From assembly GCF_032854445.1 (NCBI RefSeq), contig NC_088299.1:11897608-11961607 (forward strand): a DNA stretch of 64,000 bases, read 5' to 3'. The DNA is from Liolophura sinensis. Its lineage: Eukaryota > Mollusca > Polyplacophora > Chitonida > Chitonidae. Position numbers and translations under genes: made by a program. This document shows positions 34,890 through 63,585 of this stretch, in pieces. The first letter of the stretch is position 1. The number at the start of each line of letters is the position of its first letter. The notes under the pieces were generated by a model. That model was not told where the DNA came from, searched no databases, and was given only the letters and a program-made list of their open reading frames with translations.

Positions 34890-35705
34890 CGGCGATGTCA
34901 CCAGATGACAAGCGAGCACTTGACTTGTTTGAATCCTCCTGTACTAAGAATGGAAATCGTTTTGTTATTGGTCTGCCTTGGAAGCGAGACCCATCATGTC
35001 TAGCAGACAACTGCTTGGCAAGACGACGACTCCTGTCCCTGGAGAACAGCCTGCAGAGGCATGAGTCAAAAATAAGCCTGTATGACAAGGCGATCAAGGA
35101 GTATGGAAATAAAGGCTGGGTTAAAAAGGTGAGTGAGGAAGAAACAAAATCTAACGAAATCTGTATTACATCATTACACCAAAGTGACTACACCATTGCA
35201 CGTGGTTTTCGACCGCGCGTGTCAGCTCAGAGGATTGTCTCTTAATTCTATACTTTTAAAGGGACCTTGCCTCATTTTCAATCTGTTTGTAGTTCTCCTC
35301 CGATTTCGGGAGGATCATGTCGCTTCCTCAGCGGATATTTCAAAAACTTTCCTTCAGATATGTTTGCCAGAAGCAGATAAACACGTTCATCGTTTACTAT
35401 GGCGGAACATGGACACAACTAGAGAGCCTGATATGTACAGGTTGATGACAGTCACGTTCGGAGATAAACCGTCTTCAGATATGGCGAGTTTCGTTATGTT
35501 GAAAATCGCCAAGGAGAGCGAAGAGAACTGCCACATGCTGCCACGATTCTTGGCAGAGACAGATATATGGACGACCTGATCCATTCTTACGCCACACAAG
35601 AGGAAGCCGTTCAACGGACGGCAGAAATTGACCAAGCTTTAGTTACAGGTAGCTTTGAAATAAAGAGATGGATTCTCTTAGCTGAAAAATCCATTGCGTG
35701 ATAGG
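34890..35705 (+). pseudogene. Reverse-transcriptase remnant
   Basis: RT-like pieces occur in several frames: FVIGLPWKRDPSCLADN near 34,950, the ADISKTFLQICLPEAD palm segment near 35,330, and YMDDLIHSYATQEEA from 35,563, each needing a frame change from the previous one. Sequence ends near AEKSIA before RNase H. Confidence 0.75.
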
Positions 35706-35793
35706 ACTGCATCAGAGGTTCGGAGGATGCGAAAACCGAGGTTAGTCTTGATGGGGAAGACGTGAACACCTTGGGCGTCAACAGACAGATAGC

Positions 35794-36273
35794 TGTGGAA
35801 AATTAAAGCCTTCGACTTCTCCGTTGTAGATCATGACGTCACTCCGCGCTCATGAATATGAATGAGCTGATCTATTCGATGTTTGTTGATAAATGATTTC
35901 ATGTATTTTGCTGTAGAAAAGTATGCTGCACTGAATTTTTGAGAAATCTGTAGACCAGGGTTAGCATGTTTACAAAGTTGGAATGGCATAAGTAGTTTTA
36001 TATTGTCTTCTTTTATATTATATAAGAGAAAACGGTACATGTTTGTAATTTTACTTACCGAACGTTACCGATGTTGTTTGTTTCAATGTTTGCATTGAGA
36101 TTGCCACTGACATAGTGTTTATTTCATTAGTTTGATCATGGGTGATACGATCATTAATGTTATTTTATTGCTTTCTGTTTTTACAGAACACACGTGTATT
36201 AAAGAGAATACAGTGTTCGTGACGAGAAAAAAAAATCTCCGTAGTAGTTGTTAACTTCATTATTTTCCGACCA
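35794..36273 (+). repeat. 3' LTR of the BEL/Pao-type element
   Basis: Co-linear with the 5' LTR from TGTGGAAAATTAAAGCC to TTTTCCGACCA, including the TGACGTCA palindrome (35,833-35,840) and CTTACCGAACGTTACCGATG. Numerous substitutions and small indels separate the pair. Confidence 0.88.
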
Positions 36274-37790
36274 GTACGATTTGTTTATGACTAGAGTTAT
36301 ACATGTTTGATTCGTGTTGTACCATTCTGCTATACTGCACCTTACTTGTTTTGACTGTGGACGGTGGATCATTACCTTGGTAACCACATATCCTAGCATT
36401 CAAAACTATCTATTAACCCATTTCGATGACTTGCTTCCTTTATGTCGGAGAGCCCATTTGGCTCCTTCCAGAAGCTCCCTGATGGTTAACCAAGAACGTA
36501 ATAGGTTTAATCAAAACGCCTGCTTGTATGTAAGGGCACACTAGTTCTTTCCATCCATATAAATTGTGAAAACTTGTTAAGCAAAGGTCAACGCCAATAA
36601 AATATGTAATAACATTATGACAAGGTCAACTTTCAGTTTCAATAAAATCATATTTACATGCCACTCCTAATGTTGACTTTTCGCTAATGAACTATAGGGG
36701 CCTCTGGCCAAGTGGTGAGCGTGCCAACGCCGCGTAATGACTCGGGAATCTCTCATCAATATTGTCGCAGTTAGTCCAACTCCAGCTCATGCTGGCTTCC
36801 TCTCCGTTTGTACTCAAGCGACTGTTCATTTATCGGAGGCTTTACAACAATCAGCGTGTCAGGTACCGTCGTTTTTTTCCACCCCTAATATTGTGAAAAC
36901 TTCCTAAATAATGTCTTAAAACGATCAATGCTAACTTTTCGCTAATGAACTAGATGTGATGTAAACCCTATTCGCAATTTCGCGGCCTGCCTACTTTTCA
37001 TCCAACGAAATCCTTGCTTACGGAGTGAAGTCAGCTCTGTATACATGTAATTGAAAGGGCAATTCGGATTGGTACCAAATCTGACCTCTTCATTCAAATC
37101 CGGGTTATCACATGGACTGACAGCAGGTGTTACTCCATATCTAGTACATGCACCGACAATATCTGATAAAACCTTATGACGATACTGTGTTTTTCTCTTT
37201 CTACCAAACAAGAGCGAATCTGCACCGAGCAGTCGAAATTTTCAAATGGAGATCTCATTTTGTTTATCATTTGACCAGTTTGAACACTTTATACAGGAAC
37301 CCCGTACCCCTAACACGTTACCAGACCAAGAACCTGACCTATGCTCACAACAGTCACAGATTAATACTGTTTGTCTTTTCATGAATTTATATCCGATTTT
37401 GAGTAGGACGAATGTAGTTCTGTGTATATTTCCTCCTAGTCTTTTTACTGTTGCCAACCAGCCATATTTGGTGTACAGATGCATGCTTGTTATGAAAATA
37501 ATGGAATTGTCTAAACTTTGGACAGTTATTAGTTTTATTGATGAATGTTTGAAATTTTTGTCACTCTGCGTATAATTCTGTATTTATATGTAAGTCTGTT
37601 TTCCCTGCCATTAAGTCCAGATATTGACAGGCAATATATATGTATGTTAAGATGTTTCTGGCTGTGTTATCACATGCTTCGCAAGGTTGGTAGCAGTGCT
37701 CGGACTGATTGAGGCTGTTACAGAACTACAAGTCAATTTAATAGGGGTCTGAAGTCAAGGGGAGGAAAAATTACAAGGAAAAACCACAAG
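36274..37790. other. Intergenic, no gene recognised
   Basis: Contains one SINE A head fragment (listed separately). Open frames around 36.3-36.5 and 37.1-37.6 kb lack family features and overlap each other on both strands. Confidence 0.45.
36699..36840 (+). mobile_element. SINE family A, 5' part
   Basis: Head GGGGCCTCTGGCCAAGTGGTG through AGCTCATGCTGGCTTCCTCT. The core and tail are missing or unrecognisable. Confidence 0.7.
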
Positions 37791-37794
37791 ATTT

Positions 37795-38055
37795 ATTTCG
37801 TTTGTTTGATTGCTGTTTTACACCATACTCGAGAATTCTTCACTTATATGACAGCAGCCAGCATTATGGTGGGAGGAAACCCGGGGGAGCCCAGGGAAAC
37901 CAATTACCATTTGCAAGTTGCTGACAGACCTTCTTCCGTACGGGCAAAGAGGAAGCCAGCATAAGCTGGACTCGAACTCACGGCGACCACACTGGTGAGA
38001 TGCTCCTGGGTCACTACGCTGCGTTAGCGCGCTAACCAACTGAGCCATGGAGACC
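37795..38055 (-). mobile_element. SINE family A, full length
   Basis: Reverse copy from ATTGCTGTTTTACACCATAC to the head complement CAACTGAGCCATGGAGACC. Well preserved. Confidence 0.88.
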
Positions 38056-38189
38056 GCGAAAAAAACCCCAAAAAAACACACACACACAAGACAAAACGTG
38101 TAATATGACATCACACAATCATATAAGTATATGTATATTCTACATAGCATACATTGTTCGCCCTGAACTGTGTGTTTAGTAAACACTTG

Positions 38190-38890
38190 ACTCTAGTCTT
38201 GATCAAAGATCAGTCTGTGAGCTGTGTAAGTGCTCCATTGTCACAGGGTCTACTGCACCACATGATCAGTCCCCACATGTAGATTCTGTCTTGATTATTT
38301 TCTGTGAAAATGATGTTTCATAATCACCCAATCCACTACATGTGCATTACATGATCAGTTCTCGTACAAACTTTATATCGATCAAGATCATATCCTGCTT
38401 GGTCTTGATCAAATAGTGTTATTGTATACACAGTGTATCATGGTAAGTTCCAGTGTAAACCGCCTACTCTGATCACAAGATTCATTGCCTCAAATGATCA
38501 TTTCCTAGTGTGAACAGTCCATGATGATCTGATCCTGTGTTCACCATCCTTTATGATCACAGGATCAACCATGGCACATGGTCTGTAATATCACATCATC
38601 TCATCCTGTCTTCACCATCATAGGATGTACTCCACTACAAGTACATGATCAGATCCCATGTAAACTATCATCAGTAGATTCTATGTAAATGGTGCACCGT
38701 GATCACAGGATAAACTGCACCACATGATCAGTTTATGGGTGTGAACAGTCTATCATGATCAGCTCCTGTGTAAATGGCGTTCCATGATCAGCTCCTACAC
38801 TTGGTATCTGTCATGATCACTTTCATCCTGTGTGTAAACTTTACTCACACGATCAGTTCATGAGTGTAAATAGTCTCCACTGCACCAAAT
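38190..38890. repeat. TGATCA-rich degenerate repeat, 3' of MRPL40
   Basis: The strings ATGATCAG, TGATCACAGGAT and GTGTAAA recur at irregular spacing of roughly 25-45 bp, giving more than 20 GATC palindromes in 700 bp. This is an old decayed minisatellite in the probable 3' UTR or 3' flank of MRPL40. Confidence 0.65.
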
Positions 38891-38892
38891 GA

Positions 38893-39003
38893 TCAGTACT
38901 TTTTGGTGGTGTCCTTGTATTCGCCATCAGGGGATTTGTAATCCTCTATAGGGGGCGTCGCCACTGGGCCTTCACACTCGTATGGTATTAGATTCTCATC
39001 AAT
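38893..39003 (-). CDS. MRPL40: MRPL40 exon 5 with stop (residues 166-201)
   Basis: Encodes IDENLIPYECEGPVATPP and a C-terminal KKY before TGA. Acceptor TTCGCAG, phase 0. Confidence 0.93.
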   Translation of the reverse strand: MDENLIPYECEGPVATPPIEDYKSPDGEYKDTTKKY

Positions 39004-42000
39004 CTGCGAACAGAACAGTGCAAAGTCACCAAACAGCAAAAACAACAACAAAAAAGAAGCTATTTCACTTCACGTTTAACCTGTAATTATGGTAGTCAAG
39101 ACGGTTTCACGTGCTGTGTTTGTATGGTGTTCTGTTTGTACAATCAAAACGCACTTGTATCAACCTTCAAAACTTGATGCACCCTAAACTCAGTGTCGAG
39201 TTTCAAAAAGTCGAATTTTTTGCATTGAGTGTTTTGCACGTTAATAGTCCATTTAAATTAGACATCGTATTCCTTTAAGATGTTGTATCTATAATAAAAC
39301 TTGATGGAATCGACACTCATTGTTCTGTCTGCAAAGTCGACGTCAACTTTGAGTGTCGCGTTTTTACACCTTATATGCCCATTCACATCACACTGTCTGC
39401 TAACATAATACCGCAGAATATTCCAGTTAGACAATGGAGTCCCACCCAATTAACATTCACAATTTACACCGATCTGACATCTCTATCCTCTCTGCTGATA
39501 CATCTGTTGGCCTCCAAATTCCTCAACTGACACTCACCTGAATGGCCTGCTGATACAGCTGCTCACCTCTGAATTCCCACCTGACACTCACCTGAATGGC
39601 CTGCTGATACAGCTGCTCACCTCTGAATTCCCACCTGACACTCACCTGAATGGCCTGCTGATACAGCTGCTCACCTCTGAATTCCCCACCTGACACTCAC
39701 CTGAATGGCCTGCTGATACAGCTGCTCACCTCTGAATTCCCACCTGACACTCACCTGAATGGCCTGCTGATACAGCTGCTCACCTCTGAATTCCCCACCT
39801 CAAACTCACCTGAATGGCCTGCTGATACAGCTGCTCACCGCTCACTGGACACTCACCTGAATGACATGCTGATACAGCTGCTCACCTCTGAATTCCCCAC
39901 CTCAAACTCACCTGAATGGCATGCTGATAACACAGACATACTCAATCCCCTCAAAATCCCCCATCCTACCAACACACCCATGCACGTAACCCTGATCTGA
40001 ATCCAGCCATGCATCTGAGACTCAGATGAATGGCCTGCTGATACGGCTCCTCACACCTGAATTCCCCACCTGACACTCACCTGAATGGCCTGTTGATACA
40101 GCTCCTCACATCTGAATTCCCCACCTGATGCTCACCTGAATGGCCTGCTGACACAGCTGCTATCCTCTGAATTCCCCACCTCACACTTGCCAGGGTTATC
40201 TAACAATGGGGACATACTCAATCCCCTCCAAATCCCCTATCCCCACCAACACACCCACACAAGTAACCCTGGTCTGAATCCAGCCCTCCACCTGACACTC
40301 ACCTGAATGGCCTGCTGATACAGTTCCTCTGATTCCTTCCGTAGCTCCTCTAACGCCTTCTCCTGACTCAGAATCAGCCTACTTATGGCTTCGCACTCAT
40401 CCCCATACTGATGGTACTTGTAGCGCGTCCATTCCTTCTGCAGCAAAGCACGTCGTTCACTTTCCTCAAAAGTCAACACAGGTCTGTCCCTTTTCCGGAA
40501 TCTACATTGAAATGTTGTTATTTTAAGATGTTTTCGAATTATAATGAATTTACAAGGAATTCAGAATAGTCGCTAATTGGCTCATATTTGAGACAGATAG
40601 ATCTGGGCTATGCCCTGTTTGAGATAAATGTACATTAACTTCTCATCTCCACTGTCAGTCAATCAAGAATGATTCTGAATTTCACAAATGTAAAATGCTA
40701 AGATTCAGCCAACGTCCTGTGTGTTCTAGTGACTGAAAGATATACTTATTTATTTATTTGATTGGTGTTTAATGTGTATGCTGTCCTCGAGAATATTCCT
40801 CTTTTTTTATACAACAGCAGCCATCATTTTAGTGCTAGGAAACTGTTCAGGCCTAGGGGAAACCCAAGACCATCCACAGGTTGCTGGAAGACTTTCCCAT
40901 ATACGGCAAGAGAGGAAACCAACATGAGCTGGACTTGAACTCACAGTGACCGCATTGGTGAGAGGCTCTGAGGTCGTGCTGCGCTGACATACTAAACCCC
41001 CTTGGCCATGGAGGTCTCCTGATCCTAATATAGAGCCAATCCTGGAGAGAGCGCTCTGTCTCCATAATTCATGTATGTAAAACACTCTAAATCACTTAAG
41101 TCCGCAAACATGTTAACACAACCTCTTATTCAACAATTTACAGATTCTGAGATTTCTCTTCTAAACCAAAGAATAATAAAGAACACTGATTCTATAAAAG
41201 ATTTTGATAAAATAACATACTCCAATTCCTTTCGCAACTTAATATCTCCACTTATTTCATCAACTGGTTTCAGTTTCCTTGAAAATTTTTCGAGACGTCG
41301 TATCTGTTTTTCAATTCTCCTCTTTTTTTTCTGTTCTTTGGCAATAAGAAGCTGGGGATCCACCTTCTTTTTCTTTTTCATTGGGCTTGTCCTGAAAATT
41401 GCAAGTGGGTCTTTAAGAGTTTCATTTCAAACCTTTTTGTTCTTTCTGTGCAATAATGTGAAGAAAACAATATCAAAATTGTTAACTTTCAATCAATATA
41501 GGGTTCACCACACTACTGCTGATATACTAGATATGTGGCAGTGAGCTTTAATCATTCATTAAAGGGAGTAGATGAAAAGATAAAGACAATTTAGTTTTGC
41601 AAGAAATAATGGAGAAATTGAAGACTTTTATACATGTCTACATGCACATGTTTAATAGCGGAGTGATGTAACTCTCAAATCCTTATGGTGGAATACAGCC
41701 CCAAATGTGTTCGAATGACAGTAAGGAACATTTACCTCTTCCACAGATATTTAAAATTGAGTGGTCAACAAAATGAATTAACCTGCTCTGAGTCTTGCTG
41801 AATCAAAAATGATCCATGACAACGATACAAATTCATGAAATATATACATTTTCAGACACTACCCCCACTGTGGCAGCCATCTTGTTTTGATAGTCCTTAC
41901 AAGTCACATTATCGATGTGAGTGCTGAAAAAATATTCCAGTAACACTGGGCAAGTCTAGTCGTTCATTTGGCTGTTTCCCACCCCCTGACGTCAGATGCT

Positions 42001-42452
42001 TCTTGGCCGTTCTCGCAAGTGATTGAAATGGTGACCGACAGTTTACGGTCACAGGGGGCATAGTGTCTGAAATGTATTTACTTTGTGAATTTGGGCAAGA
42101 TGTTGACCACTTGGTTGATATCGATTTATCCCAGTAAACTTTTAATGCACATGTGAAGATGAAGTACATGACCTTACGGTGATTCTGACATATTTGAGGC
42201 TGTAGTTCACTGTAACTCTCGCGACAATTTGTGTTGCTCAATTTAAGAGTTAGGCCACTCCAATACTAGTCTAGGCTCACTTATACAAATATTCCACTGT
42301 AACAAGTGGTAAAATTTCTCACCATAGTACAGATGATGCTTGAAAAGACAAAGGACCACAGTTTGTGTGAACCTTTCGAACACCTTGGACGCAAACTCCT
42401 GTCAACCTCAACCTGTTGAAATAATTCAACAAAAATGCACACATATATTTAC

Positions 42453-42491
<39 letters not shown>

Positions 42492-43915
42492 TGTTGCTCA
42501 ATGCCATACCCTAAAATTTTTCACTTATATGAAGGGGTCAGTTTATGGGTGGATAAGCACAGTGTGCTTGGCATAACCACTGTTCTCTGGTAATTTACTG
42601 ATGAACTTTTCCAACATGATGTACCAACAGGCACACAATATTAATGGTATTCGAGACCGAGGACATCTGCGCACTTCACTCGCTAAAATCAACTACATGC
42701 AGATGACGAGGTGAAAGATAACACGGGAAGGTATAGGGAAATGAACAACATTGGATGATATACAGCTTATAATAACCAGGAATGTAAAACAACAGAACAA
42801 TGTGCACACTTATGAGAACATGAAGCAGAGCTTTGTATTAGTTCTGATGTGTGTGGGCAATTATGTGTGTTTGCGAGAGAAAAACAAAAAATGCCCGCAT
42901 GTCTGCAGTTGCAAATAAACTATGGACATGCTACACTAGCGCCGTCAACTGCTAAATATCACCACGGCCTCATCGACTAGTTCAATTAAATTAAATGCCA
43001 AGGTCTATTTTCAACCATTTCTGATATTTACCTGTCTCAATGTTTAATCGCTGAATTCAAACACGTGATAGGTACATTCCGCAAGGCACTTAGTGGAATT
43101 GGCATTTTAAAGTAGATTTAAAGGCCCAGTTGCTTCTGCAAAATGCCTAGCGGAATCGATATACAGTGTTTTTGAATTCAACCATTAAACGTTGAATCAG
43201 GTAAACAGAAATTGTTGAAAATAGATCTCAAGGTTTAATTTAATTGACCTAATCATCGACCAGACTTATACCACCCTAAACAGCCGCAGATGTCGATGTC
43301 CTACCAAATATCCAACATAACAATCTTAGCGCCAACAGTTATTATATGGAGTAAAGTCGATGGAGGCAAAAGCTTTCACTCGGTTAACATGCGTGTTGTT
43401 GTTGTATACATCATGGCCAATCTCGCGACATGATAAGAAAGCAAGATAATCAAGATGCAATGAATTTGAAATTACTGGTAAGGAACTAGCATTTTTAACT
43501 CCAGGCAGAAATCAATTAAGATTTTTCACCTTGACAGTTGATTTAACGCTGTTTGAAGCAACGCTGACATTTTCCACAGTCCACACAATTACACCATAAG
43601 TACTATGAAATCTAAACCGACATAGTAAGCATTATCTAGTCCTGTCGACGGTGATATCCAACTATGTTCTTCTCTACTGACTTCAGGCTTACATTTATTT
43701 ACAGATTACATCTTCGTTGTATAGATGTGTTATTTTAGTTAACCAAAGAATTATCTTAATTCACTAACTCAGAACTTTTCTGTTTGTCTTCATTCAAGGC
43801 CAATGACATTTTGGAGATTAGGTAAAACAAATTTTTGAAGGTTAGGGCTTTTCCTAATCTAATTGGTCAAAAACTTACACCCAGTCTTGGACCGATAAAA
43901 CGGAGGGGAAACCAT
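38893..43915 (-). CDS. MRPL40: Mitochondrial ribosomal protein mL40, five exons
   Basis: Subunit of the mitochondrial large ribosomal subunit, made in the cytosol and imported. Exons are 43881-43915 (tentative), 42323-42412, 41221-41391, 40303-40501 and 38893-39003 (stop TGA 38893-38895). Together they give 201 residues against 206 for the human protein. Family landmarks are PMKKKKKVDPQ and the Lys/Arg-rich helix KKKRRIEKQIRRLEK, the signature LTFEESERRALL (about residues 108-119), the Glu-rich helix EKALEELRKESEELYQQAI, and the C-terminal PYECEGPVATPPIEDY with a Tyr end. The first 40 or so residues (LRLTGVCVQGVRKVHT) are basic and uncharged-polar like a matrix presequence. All inner splice phases agree. 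It is head to head with POLE. Intron 4 carries a minisatellite built from its own exon-4 donor. Confidence 0.9.
39530..40180. repeat. 53-54-bp minisatellite copying the MRPL40 exon-4 splice donor
   Basis: Around ten units of the form ACTCACCTGAATGGCCTGCT/GATACAGCTGCTCACCTC. Read on the minus strand, each holds the end of exon 4 (TATCAGCAGGCCATTCAG) plus the donor GTGAGTGTCAGGTG. The real exon end at 40,303 is the rightmost relative. A divergent stretch (39,950-40,020) interrupts the array. Confidence 0.92.
40303..40501 (-). CDS. MRPL40: MRPL40 exon 4 (residues 99-165)
   Basis: Encodes FRKRDRPVLTFEESERRALL and the helical tract ending ELYQQAIQ, followed by a GTGAGTG donor. The last 20 or so bases and this donor are the seed of the intron-4 array. 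Confidence 0.95.
40745..41020 (-). mobile_element. SINE family A in MRPL40 intron 3
   Basis: Reverse copy from TTATTTATTTGATTGGTGTT to the head near CCATGGAGGTCTCC. It is therefore in the same sense as MRPL40 transcription. Confidence 0.85.
41221..41391 (-). CDS. MRPL40: MRPL40 exon 3 (residues 43-98)
   Basis: Encodes PMKKKKKVDPQLLIAKEQ, the basic helix, and KLKPVDEISGDIKLRKEL. Acceptor TTTTCAG, donor GTATGT; Glu99 is split with exon 4. Confidence 0.88.
42323..42412 (-). CDS. MRPL40: MRPL40 exon 2 (presequence region)
   Basis: Encodes LRLTGVCVQGVRKVHTNCG and PLSFQASSVL, then Trp42 split over a GTGAGA donor. LSF at this position before the PM-K-rich block matches the vertebrate order. The acceptor TTTCAACAG gives an open frame in the required phase. 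Confidence 0.65.
42455..42488. repeat. (TA)n microsatellite
   Basis: Uninterrupted TA dinucleotide run of about 17 repeats, 43 bp upstream of MRPL40 exon 2 on the coding strand (42,413 starts the intron). Confidence 0.95.
42970..43265. mobile_element. Fold-back (MITE-like) element, copy 1
   Basis: About 85 bp at the left (TCAATTAAATTAAATGCCAA, CTATTTTCAACCATTTCTGA, GAATTCAAAC) pairs imperfectly with the complement of the right side (GAATTCAACC, TTGTTGAAAATAGATCTC, TTTAATTTAATTGACC). Centre GGCATTTTAAAG. A related copy lies at 44,505-44,665. Confidence 0.75.
43881..43915 (-). CDS. MRPL40: MRPL40 exon 1 (tentative)
   Basis: ATG at 43913-43915 opens a frame of 11 codons, MVSPPFYRSKT, ending GG/GTGTAAG. 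This gives the phase exon 2 needs (Gly12). The alternative donor two bases downstream (GTAAGT) looks stronger but would create a stop on joining. It lies about 290 bp from the POLE start codon. Support is positional only; another first exon is possible. Confidence 0.35.
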
Positions 43916-44201
43916 GTATAGTATATAATGCTGAACGAAATTTTCCAAAAATCTGACAACATTTTATTTGTATTTTGTCTGCAAATATTTCATTTCTTTC
44001 ATTATGTGTTGAAGTTATTCTGAAATAAATTTATAAAATTTCCATTACTTTAACAGTTTCAAGATTTTGTATGCACTCAATCGCCAGAGAGGAAAAATTC
44101 GCGCCAAATAGCAAAATCAGAAAGACATGGCAGTCCATGAGTGTATGTAGCGGTAAGCTATGGTGGTTATAGTTGTGTGATTTTATATAGAACAAAACAT
44201 A
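43916..44201. promoter_or_regulatory. Putative bidirectional promoter of MRPL40 and POLE with E2F site
   Basis: Interval of about 286 bp between the tentative MRPL40 ATG and the POLE ATG. TTCGCGCCAAA at 44,098-44,108 matches the E2F consensus TTTSGCGCSAAA at all but its first base. It sits about 95 bp upstream of the POLE start codon. E2F control is standard for replication polymerase genes; its use here is inferred. Confidence 0.55.
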
Positions 44202-62657
<18,456 letters not shown>

Positions 62658-63585
62658 GTGAGTACTCTGCCCTCTGGATGTAGGAGCCATGTACCCCAAT
62701 ATCATCCTGACTAACAGACTACAGGTGAGCACTCTGCCGTCTGGATGTAGGAGGCATGCACCCCAATATCATCCTGACTAACAGACTACAGGTGAGTACT
62801 CTGCCGTCTGGATGTAGGAGCCATGTACCCCAATATCATCCTGACTAACAGACTACAGGTGAGTACTCTGCCGTCTGGATGTAGGAGGCATGTACCCCAA
62901 TATCATCCTGACTAACAGACTACAGGTGAGTACTCTGCCGTCTGAATGTAGGAGCCATGTACCCCAATATCATCCTGACTAACAGACTGCAGGTGAGTAC
63001 TCTGCCGTCTGGATGTAGAAGTCATGTACCCCAATATCATCTTCACTTACAGACTACAGGTGAGAACTCTGTTATCTGCCATTTGGATGTAGGAGCCATG
63101 TACCCCAATATCATCCTCACTAACAGGTTACATTTGAGACCTCTGTTATCTGCCATTTGGATGTAGGAGCCATATACCCCAATATCACTCTCACTAACAG
63201 GTTACAGGTGAGAACTCTGTTATCTGCCATTTGGATGTAGGGGCCATGTACCCCAATATCATCCTCACTAACAGGTTACAGGTGAGAACTCTGTTATCTG
63301 CCATTTGGATGTAGGAGCCATATACCCCAATATCACTCTCACTAACAGGTTACAGGTGAGAACTCTGTTATCTGCCATTTTGATGTAGGAGCCATATACC
63401 CCAATATCACTCTCACTAACAGGTTACAGGTGAGAACTCTGTTATCTGCCATTTGGATGTAGGAGCCATATACCCCAATATCATCCTCACTAACAGGTTA
63501 CATGTGAGAACTCTGTTATCTGCCATCTGGATGTAGGAGCCATATACCCCAATATCACCCTTACAAACAGTCAACAGGTGAGAAC
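62658..63585. repeat. 67-74-bp minisatellite copying POLE exon 17 (motif A codons plus donor)
   Basis: About 13 units after the true exon. Each carries GGATGTAGGAGCCATGTACC, CCAATATCATCC, ACTAACAG and a CAG/GTGAGT or CAG/GTGAGA donor. The first six units are 67 bp (TACTCTGCCGTCTGG linker); later ones are about 74 bp (AACTCTGTTATCTGCC linker) with ATATACC variants. The array has two sub-families in blocks. Confidence 0.96.

Larger units (their letters stand above)
31789..36273 (+). mobile_element. Defective BEL/Pao-type LTR retrotransposon
   Basis: Two direct repeats of about 478 bp (31,789-32,265 and 35,794-36,273), both starting TG and ending CCGACCA, enclose gag- and pol-related sequence. 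In order: a gag-like region (about 32,395-33,900), a CCHC-type zinc-knuckle segment (about 34,060-34,240), an aspartic-protease signature DSGAGTT (34,384-34,404) and part of a reverse transcriptase ending with the YMDD box (35,563-35,574). The reading frame is broken several times. RNase H, integrase and most of the distal pol are deleted. Gag and knuckle style favour BEL/Pao over Gypsy. The LTRs differ at many positions, so the insertion is old. No clear target-site duplication was found. It cannot encode a working element. Confidence 0.85.

Noticed and set aside
37140..37575. Overlapping plus and minus open frames near 37.1-37.6 kb
   Set aside because: Both strands open over the same bases, no conserved motif and no splice context.
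41071..41544. Plus-strand open frame of 157 codons
   Set aside because: It is the antisense of MRPL40 exon 3 and its intron flank.
43871..43915. Alternative MRPL40 exon-1 donor at GTAAGT (two bases further)
   Set aside because: It is a better donor by sequence, but joining it to exon 2 gives an immediate stop; the GTGTAAG donor keeps the frame.
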